Assembly (NCBI RefSeq): GCF_026745355.1
Contig: NC_079209.1
Span: 31,220,944-31,284,943 of the forward strand
DNA: 64,000 nt
From: Beta vulgaris subsp. vulgaris
Taxonomy: Eukaryota; Streptophyta; Magnoliopsida; Caryophyllales; Amaranthaceae
Direction of reading: 5' to 3'
A model generated the notes under the pieces. The model made no database searches and was not told the DNA's origin. It saw only the letters and a program-made list of their open reading frames with translations. Shown here piece by piece: positions 57,640 to 64,000 of this stretch. Position 1 is the first letter of the stretch. Each line of letters begins with the position of its first letter. A program made the position numbers and the translations under genes.

Positions 57640-58448
57640 TTGCCATGACTTAATACTGGAGACGTGGCGAATCTTCTTTGCAATTGTTATATGGTGGTTA
57701 TGGCGTTGGAGGAATTATGCTACATTTAATATTACAAATGAAATACCGATTGATGCCTTAAGCTTTCTCATGTTCCGCTTTGAAGAAGCTTGGAGGACCT
57801 TGGGTGATGTTATAGTTAACAAGGAGCAACCAGTTGTTCCTAGGCAAGAAACCTTCATCAGATGGACGCAACCCCATCATGGATGGATGGTTCTGAATTC
57901 AGACGGTGCAGCAAAGGGGTCCCCAGGACCTGGGGGGGGTGGTGGTTCAATAAGAGTCCACACTGGAAAACTACAGATTGTGTATTCTGTAAACTATGGT
58001 GCTTGTAGGGCCTTCGTGTAGCAGAAGTAACTGGAGTGGATTTTGGATTTGAGTTGTCCAAACGTATGGGCGTTTTCGAAGCTACAAATACAAATCGACA
58101 ACTTACCAGCGGTTTAGGGACTAAAAGGTACTAAAAATTATGGTGGAGAATGCACGCACATTATTCACCACTATATGGAGATCATTGCTGAAGATGATTG
58201 GGAAGTGGAAATCACCCATTGCTATAGAGAAGGTAATAGAGCTGCAGATTGACTAGCTAATCAAGGTGTTAACTAGAACAACAAAATAGAGTTGATTCAA
58301 GTGCCCCCCTTTACATTTAGGTAGAATTTTATTTGAGGACATTGTAGGTGTGGCCATGCATGCTTTGCCCGCCTAGTATATGTTTTGTTTGTTATTTAGT
58401 TACTTTGTTTTTCTGAGGTTGTTTCCTCTTGTTATGCATCAAAAAAAA
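57640..58448 (+). pseudogene. Second LINE: RNase H end and 3' UTR
   Basis: Frames read FAIVIWWLWRWRNYATFNI, then the RNase H (RVT_3-type) domain: GWMVLNSDGAAKGSPGPGGG (57890), a broken middle, LQIQIDNLPAV, HHYMEIIAEDDWEVEITHCY and REGNRAAD-stop-LANQGVN (about 58240). The Asp of SDGAA and the late Asp of AAD are kept. The RT part is absent. It ends in a short A8 tail at about 58441. Its sequence differs clearly from the LINE at 17.7-31.7 kb, so it is another family. Several stops; inactive. Confidence 0.78.
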
Positions 58449-58793
58449 TCTCTCTTAATGAAGAAGAGAGTTTTCTCTCTAAGAATCAATAATAAAATTC
58501 CATATACATTTTATGTTCTACATTTTACTGCTGAATTTCTTCACAAATGTCAATAGATTAGTCAATTCAAATCACGTTTTTCATCATGGTATCAGAGCAA
58601 TGATCTTAGTTCCGCAACTTCAATTGATGATTCATGAATATTAGAATCTGGAATCCAGATTTCAATCAGAAATTCAGAGTTTCTTATAAGATTTTGAAGA
58701 ACAGTTGAAATTCTTGTTCCAGCTAAAGTTTACTGTAAGTTTCCAGATTAAATCTCCTCTTTCATTTCTAATTTTTCTCATCCTCTCTTCAAA

Positions 58794-60133
58794 ATGCCTA
58801 GAAATTCAAACTCACAAGATTCTCAATCAAATCAAGAAATCACACAAGATCCTAGTAGTGCTTATTTTCTTAGTTCATCTTATTTAAGCACTATAAAACT
58901 AGTTCCAAATGTTTTCTCTGGTAATGCTTTTTCTTACTGGAAAAAAATCAATATATGATAATAGCTTTGTCTGCAAGAAACAAACTAGGATTTGTTGATG
59001 GATCTCGTTCTAAGCCTACTGGAAATGCTAGTCTTTTGAAAATCTAGACTAGATGCAATGATCTAATTTCTTGGTTCTTAACTTCACTAGAACAAACTAT
59101 AGGTAGATCAATAATTCTCTACTTCAAACCTGCCAGAGAAGTTTGGTTGAATCTGGAAGAGAGATTTGGAAGCATTGCTGGAACTAACTTTATGGATTAC
59201 AGCAAGAATTGTTTGATATAATTCAGGAAGAAAATGAAATTATATCTGAACTTTTCACAAGGATAAAGTCAATTTGGGATATGATTGATGGTTTATATCA
59301 TGTTCCTTCTTATGTTTGCACCGGTTGCAGTTGCTGTATAACTATACAAGTTCTGAAGTCTCAGCAAAACACTAGGCTCCTTCACTTTTTGATGAAAGTG
59401 AGTCGAAATTATGCACTGGTTAAGAGTACAATCTTGATGATGCAACCTCTTCCCAACATCACTCAACCTTATAGACTTTTATGTCAAAAAGAGAATCATA
59501 GAAATCTAAGTGATTCTGCAAAGAATAGCAATGAAGTAGTGGTCTTCACAGCTAAACCCTGTCTTGATTACAAGAATCATAAACCATAGCAGCAGACTCA
59601 AAGAGTCACATTCAATACCAGCAACAATCAAACTGGATTAGGAAGAATGATTACAGACTATAAAGGAAGTTCAACCTTTTTTTGAGATCATTGCAAGATG
59701 TCTGATCATACCATGGAAAGATGTTGGAAGATTCATGGATATCCAGCAAATCACAAATTAGCCAAAGGAAGGAAGGTTGCAGCACTGACACATAATGATG
59801 ATAATGAAGAAACTTTTCAAGCAACTTTTTCTAAGGAGCAATATTATAAACTGATGGAAGTTCTTAATGATCATAATCCAAATTAGCAAGGGGAACACAA
59901 CTATCCTGGAGGATCTGGTTCTCTTGCAATGGTAGCCACTACACAATTAACAGGTACAATTTCTCTTAATTATTCAGCTTTAGGAAATACATGGATAATT
60001 GATAGTGGAGCAACTGACCATATATGCTCTGATTTGAGTCTCTTTACTTCATTTTAAGCAGTGAATGATAATACTTATTCAACCACTATACCTCATGGAA
60101 ATAGTGTACAAGTTTATCACATAGGAAGTGTAA
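58794..60133 (+). pseudogene. Copia gag and protease
   Basis: The ATG at 58794 (MPRNSNSQDSQSNQEITQDP) leads into a UBN2-type gag: LSSSYLSTIKLVPNVFSGN, then after a frameshift FVDGSRSKPTGN, LISWFLTSLEQT and VWLNLEERFG. EENEIISELFTRIKSIWDMI is in a third frame. The zinc knuckle is degenerate (CKMSDHTMERCWKIHGYP, 59694). The protease retains WIIDSGATDHIC (about 59995) but is followed by a stop within 13 residues. The frame is then cut at GSVK by the CACTA remnant and continues at 61236 (GPYIEL...). Confidence 0.85.
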
Positions 60134-60690
60134 AATAAAGCCATTTCGGGCCGATTTTGGCCTTTGAAGCTCCATTCACTTAATTTCCTTTTCTTTCCGC
60201 ATTTAGCCACATGTTAGATCATATAGTTCCAATAGGTACATATATAAATATTAGAGTCAATTAAACTCCACCCATATGCATTGAAACCCATTTTAGGTAA
60301 ATGAAGGCCATTTCAGGCCGATTTTGGCCTTTGAAGCTCAATTCACTTAGTTTCCCGTATTTAGCCACATGTTAGTTCATATATAGTTCTAACGGGTATA
60401 TATATAACTATAAGATCCAATTAAAGTCCGCCCATATGCTTCAAAATCCATTTTTGGGTAAATGAAGGCCATTTCAGGCCGATTTAGGCCTTTAAAGCTC
60501 AATTCACTGAGTTTTCCGCATTTAGCCACATGTTAGGTCATCTATAATTCCAATAAGTACATATGAAAGTATATAAAGTCAACTAAAATCCACTCACATG
60601 CTATGAAACCCATTTTGGGTAAATGATTGTCATTTTGGGCTGATTTTGGCTTTCAAAGGTTGATTTCCTTAATTTCTTACATTATATTAT
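60134..60690. repeat. ~165-bp minisatellite in the CACTA remnant
   Basis: Three clear units and one diverged unit, anchored by GCCATTTC(G/A)GGCCGATTT at 60140, 60308 and 60467, with a weaker copy near 60628. The GGCCATTTC-x-GGCC core is shared with the ~170-bp unit of the 11-kb CACTA element; the remainder of the unit is different. Confidence 0.85.
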
Positions 60691-61235
60691 TTGCTCAATC
60701 TCTTTACAGTTGACTAAAGTCTCACTCAAACTCAAAATGATCTTATATGTGTTTCCTTATATTTAAGGATTCCTCGATGGCAAACAAAGGAATAGTTCTT
60801 TCACCATAGCCGAGATAACCGAGATTCGGGATTTGCTAGCACGCTACCTTATCGAAGTTTGCATGTGCATGATGCCGCGACTTTGAGTTTATTTTGGATT
60901 TTAGTACTTATTACAACTTCATTTGTAGTATATTCTCAAAATATTATATGTATATATAACATTATGATCTGGTCCACTAATAGAATCGGATACGTTAATG
61001 TTGCTATGCATACAACATTCTTGGCGCCAATAAAAAAAACTAATCCAGTTTTGACATGGAAACCCGGATTGGTTAATTTTTCCATCAAAATCAAATTGGT
61101 AAAGGCTTAACTGATTCGATCAAGGACCAGATCAGTTAATATTTAAGGATCGCTGCGAGCCCACCCGATCCGGACCAGAATCGAATCGGTAACCCGATTT
61201 TGACCAGATCGGATTGGCTTTTTTCCACTAGTGTT
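60134..61235 (+). mobile_element. 3' end of a second CACTA element, left part deleted
   Basis: Splits the copia reading frame between GSVK and GPYIE. The right end is GGCTTTTTTCCACTAGTG, nearly the same terminus as the 11-kb CACTA. No CACTA terminus exists at the left, so the left part was lost after insertion. It contains a ~165-bp minisatellite (60134-60690), then a coding stretch (about 60768-60887) reading SFTIAEITEIRDLLARYLIE. This parallels the last exon of the Ulp1-like gene in the 11-kb element (NFTKEEIDEVRDKLASHI). After it come subterminal words such as GACCAGATC(G/A)G(A/T)T, different from those of the larger element. Confidence 0.82.
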
Positions 61236-62400
61236 AGGACCATATATAGAACTTTAAAATGTTCTACATGATGCTGGTTTCAGATTTAACTTGATCTCTA
61301 TTCCTAAAATGTGTAAGGATGATTCTTACATAGTTCAATTAACTCATAACAAGTGCTTGGTTCAGAGACCTTTGATGAGCAAATTTATGGTTCTTGGTGA
61401 GCTGGAGCATTGATTATACAAGCTCAATGCAGATATTTAATCCTCTCCAAAGACTGCATATAAAGATCATGTTACTTCCTTGCATTCTAGTTTCACTGCT
61501 TTAGAGAATAGTAAATTGTGGTATCTCAGATTGAGCCATATTTCTTTCAATAAGCTCAAAACTCTTACTAATTATGTGGATATTAATGGTTGTTTAGCTA
61601 AACATATTCGTCAAATATGCCCTATTGCTAAGCAACCTAGAAAATATTTTCCTATTAGTACTATAAAGTCAACCTTTGCTTTTTAAATGCGTCATGTAGA
61701 TGTATGGGGGCCTTACATAACATGTATATATATAGGACATAATATGTTTCTTACCATAATATATGATTTTACAAGAGCCACATGGACTCACTTAATGAAG
61801 AATAAGACTGATTTTGTTTCTCTTATAACTTAGTTTCTAAACTTTGTTAACACATTCATGTTCATGTGCAAGTTATTAGAATAAATAATGCACCAGACCT
61901 TATAGAAGGAGAAATGAAGCAATTATTTTTTTTTCAAAAAGGCATAGAGAATTAGAAGAGATGTAGTGGTAAACCCCAACAAAATGGGGTTGTTAAAAGA
62001 AAGCATATGCACCTGCTAGAAACAGCTTGGTCCCTTTTACTTCATTCCAAAGTATCATCAAAGTATTGGGTTGAATGCATATTGACAGCAACCTACTTGA
62101 TTAATAGAATGAGATTGAGCAGTATACAAAACCTCACACCTCAAGAGAAGCTTTTTCATCATAAGCCTTAACTTGAACATCTCAAGATCTTTGGATGTCT
62201 CTGCTATGCTAATACTAATCATGTTCGCAGATTAAAGTTTGATCCCAAAGCTAATCCTTGCATTTTCCTTGGTTACCCTCCTGCACAAAAGGCCTACAAA
62301 CTCCTTGATTTAGTCACAAACAAAGTCATCATCTCTAGAGATGTAACATTCTATGAAAAACACTTTCCTTATCATTATGCAGCTCAAACAAACACTCCTA
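61236..62400 (+). pseudogene. Copia integrase, catalytically dead
   Basis: Pre-integrase zinc region KLWYLRLSHISFNKLKTL with its Cys pair reduced (RQICPIAKQ). The core keeps the first Asp (HVDVWGPY). The second reads RINNAPDL where the family has RSDNA, so Asp is Asn. The Glu of GVVER is Lys (NGVVKRKH, about 61992). The later part is still recognisable: [41 protein letters not shown] and [20 protein letters not shown]. Stops are frequent. A TTTAAA-rich run near 61925 shifts the frame. Confidence 0.85.
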
Positions 62401-62485
62401 TTTCTTTCATCTATCTTACTCAGATTTTCTTACCTAGTGTCACTGATCTTGGTGTTTTATCTCACACTTTACTTCCAAAGTTTTT

Positions 62486-64000
62486 TTGCAATCTTCCTCT
62501 ATTTCTCCCTCTTCCTCTACTGAATTTGTTCCTTCTACTGATCTTACTCATTCTCCGCCACCTACTCTAAGAATATGTAACAGGACACCTAAGCCATCTA
62601 TTCAACTAAATGATTTTATTTGCTATACCTCTTTAACATCTCATTGGTGTAATATTGTTTCTTCTCATCAAATTCCACCTCAATTCAAAGCCTTTGTTGC
62701 TACATTGATGAATGAAACTGAACCTACTGCCTATTCAGAAGCTGCCATCAACCCTTTGTGGATTAAAGCTATAGAAAAGGAACTCACAGCCTTGAACAAT
62801 AATCATACCTCGAATATTGTCCCACTTCCTTCAAGAAAGAAACCATAGGCTGCAGATAGGTCCACGAACTTAAAAGGAAAGACGATGGTTCTGTAGATAG
62901 ATATAAAGCTAGGTTAGTTGCTAAACGTTTCACTGAGAAGTATGGAGTTGATTTTCAAGAAACCTTTTCACATATTATCAAAATGCCTACATTATCAAAA
63001 TGCCTACAATCGGAAGCATTTTAGCCTTAGTGGCAAGCAAGGGATGGGATTTGTATCAACTTGACATAAACAATACCTTCTTACATGAAGATCTCCATGA
63101 AGAAGTTTATATGAAGATGCCAAATGGTTTATCCAATCCACCATAATCATGCATGTCTGCAAGCTTACTAAGTCCCTTTATGGCTTAAAACAAGCCACCA
63201 GACAATGGTTTGAGAAATTGCATTCAACTCTCATCTCTCAGGGTTTTGTACAATCTTCTAATGATCAATTATTGTTAAAGAATCTCCTTATCTCACCATC
63301 TTAGTAGTGTATGTTGATGATATTATGATCAAAGGCGCCAACTTAGCTACTATTGACTCTATAAAATCCTACCTTCATCACACTTTCAGTATTAAAGATC
63401 TAGGTAAGTTTAGCTATTTTCTTATAGAAGTTTGTAAAACTTGTGATGGGTTTCTTCTTTCGATACAAAAATTCACCAAGGAACTATTACAAGATAGTAT
63501 CCTTTCCTTCACTAGAAAAACTTCTACACCTTTACCTACACATATCAAGCTTTTATCTGATGATGGTGATTTTTATCTAGACCTTGATGGTTATAGAAGC
63601 CTTGTTGGTAAACTAAACTTCCTCACTCACACCAAGCCTGGTTTAGCCTTTGTTGTTCAAAGTCTAAGTCAGTTCATGCATGCTCCAAGAGTTCAACATT
63701 ATCATGCTTTGATTATTCATACCCTTAATTATGTTGATCCACTATTGGTCAAGGCATCTTGCTCAAAGCTATAAACAATTTAATCCTTCAAGCCTACAGT
63801 GACTCTGACTGGGCCTCTTGTCCCAACACAAGAAGGTCAGTTACTGGATATGTAATGCTTCTTGGGAGTTCTATCAGCTGGAAGTCAAAGAAGCAAGGCA
63901 CCACCTCTAAATGTTGTTTAGAAGCAGAGTATAGAGTCGTGGCTCAAGCTGCTTCAGAGGTTTGTTGACTTGTCAGATTACTCAATGAGCTAGGAGTTTT
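62486..64000 (+). pseudogene. Copia reverse transcriptase and RNase H (partial)
   Basis: After a Ser/Pro-rich linker (62486-62560) RT motifs are spread over three frames: PLWIKAIEKELTALNNN, then DDGSVDRYKARLVAKRFTEK and YGVDFQETFSHI, a short duplicated CATTATCAAAATGCCTAC at 62972/62990, YVDDIMIKGANLA (63310) and LGKFSYFLIEV. RNase H follows with AYSDSDWASCPNTRRSVTGY, then SSISWKSKKQGTTSKCCLEA and EYRVVAQAASE. Where copia elements read SRSSAEAEYR, this copy has SKCCLEAEYR. It runs past the window end, so its length is unknown. Confidence 0.87.

Larger units (their letters stand above)
58449..64000 (+). mobile_element. Degraded Ty1/copia element, right part off the window
   Basis: Plus-strand copia element with PBS TGGTATCAGAGC at 58587-58598, so the 5' LTR ends at 58586 or a few bases earlier. 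LTR-like sequence runs back only to about 58449, where a LINE tail abuts, so the LTR is short or truncated. Gag, protease, integrase, RT and RNase H follow in copia order to the window end, interrupted by a CACTA remnant (60134-61235). The 3' LTR lies outside. Confidence 0.85.

Overview
The window reads as nuclear DNA of a flowering plant, probably a dicot (the dicot part is a guess). It is AT-rich and built almost entirely of nested transposable elements: CACTA, MULE-like, Helitron and LINE elements, plus Ty3/gypsy (Tekay-, Athila- and Tat-like) and Ty1/copia (SIRE-like and another) LTR retrotransposons. I see no intact host gene. The only host-gene trace is a broken antisense fragment resembling the TGS domain of a threonyl-tRNA synthetase near 17.2 kb. 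No rRNA gene, functional tRNA gene or CRISPR array was seen.

Layout. 1-5.6 kb is non-coding, with short tandem repeats, a diverged direct duplication (2661-3085 / 4077-4440) and a MULE-like or foldback insertion (3098-4070, 9-bp target-site duplication) carrying a nested GC-rich hairpin. 5589-16595 is a structurally complete 11.0-kb CACTA (En/Spm) transposon: matching terminal inverted repeats, TAT target duplication, subterminal palindromes, a frameshifted TNP2-type transposase gene, and an 11-exon second gene (Transposase_24 plus Ulp1-like protease). It also holds two arrays of the same ~170-bp minisatellite and a C-rich tract. 17.7-31.7 kb is a 5'-truncated LINE whose RT/RNase H frame is split exactly by a Tekay-like chromovirus (19270-30748, duplication ACAAA). 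The 5' LTR of that chromovirus itself carries a 1.2-kb CACTA-like insert. A 268-bp non-autonomous Helitron follows (31802-32069).

32-57.6 kb is a degraded background, partly Tat/Ogre-like (gag fragment at 45.4-46.1 kb). It is interrupted by a complete antisense SIRE-like copia element (34180-44719, duplication CTTTA) and by an Athila-like element (47461-56691, duplication CCTGT) that keeps gag and protease but has no RT or integrase. The Athila 5' LTR carries a MULE (48168-49286). A ~600-bp copy of the Athila element's own upstream flank lies between its PPT and its 3' LTR. 57.64-58.45 kb is the RNase H end of a second LINE. 58.45-64 kb is a decayed copia element running off the window, interrupted by the 3' end of a second CACTA transposon.

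How the parts work together. In the intact-ended CACTA element, gene 1 would supply the transposase that acts on the TIRs and subterminal palindromes, and gene 2 an accessory DNA-binding or SUMO-protease-like protein. In the LTR elements, gag, PR, IN and RT-RH would form the replication machinery, but every polyprotein here has stops, frameshifts, deletions or lost catalytic residues. Movement now would need proteins from other copies. The clearest unusual signals are the minisatellite kept just before the last Ulp1 exon in two CACTA lineages, the flank copy at the Athila 3' LTR, the gag-PR-only Athila structure, the captured tRNA-synthetase fragment, and a tRNA-promoter-like stretch inside the Helitron.
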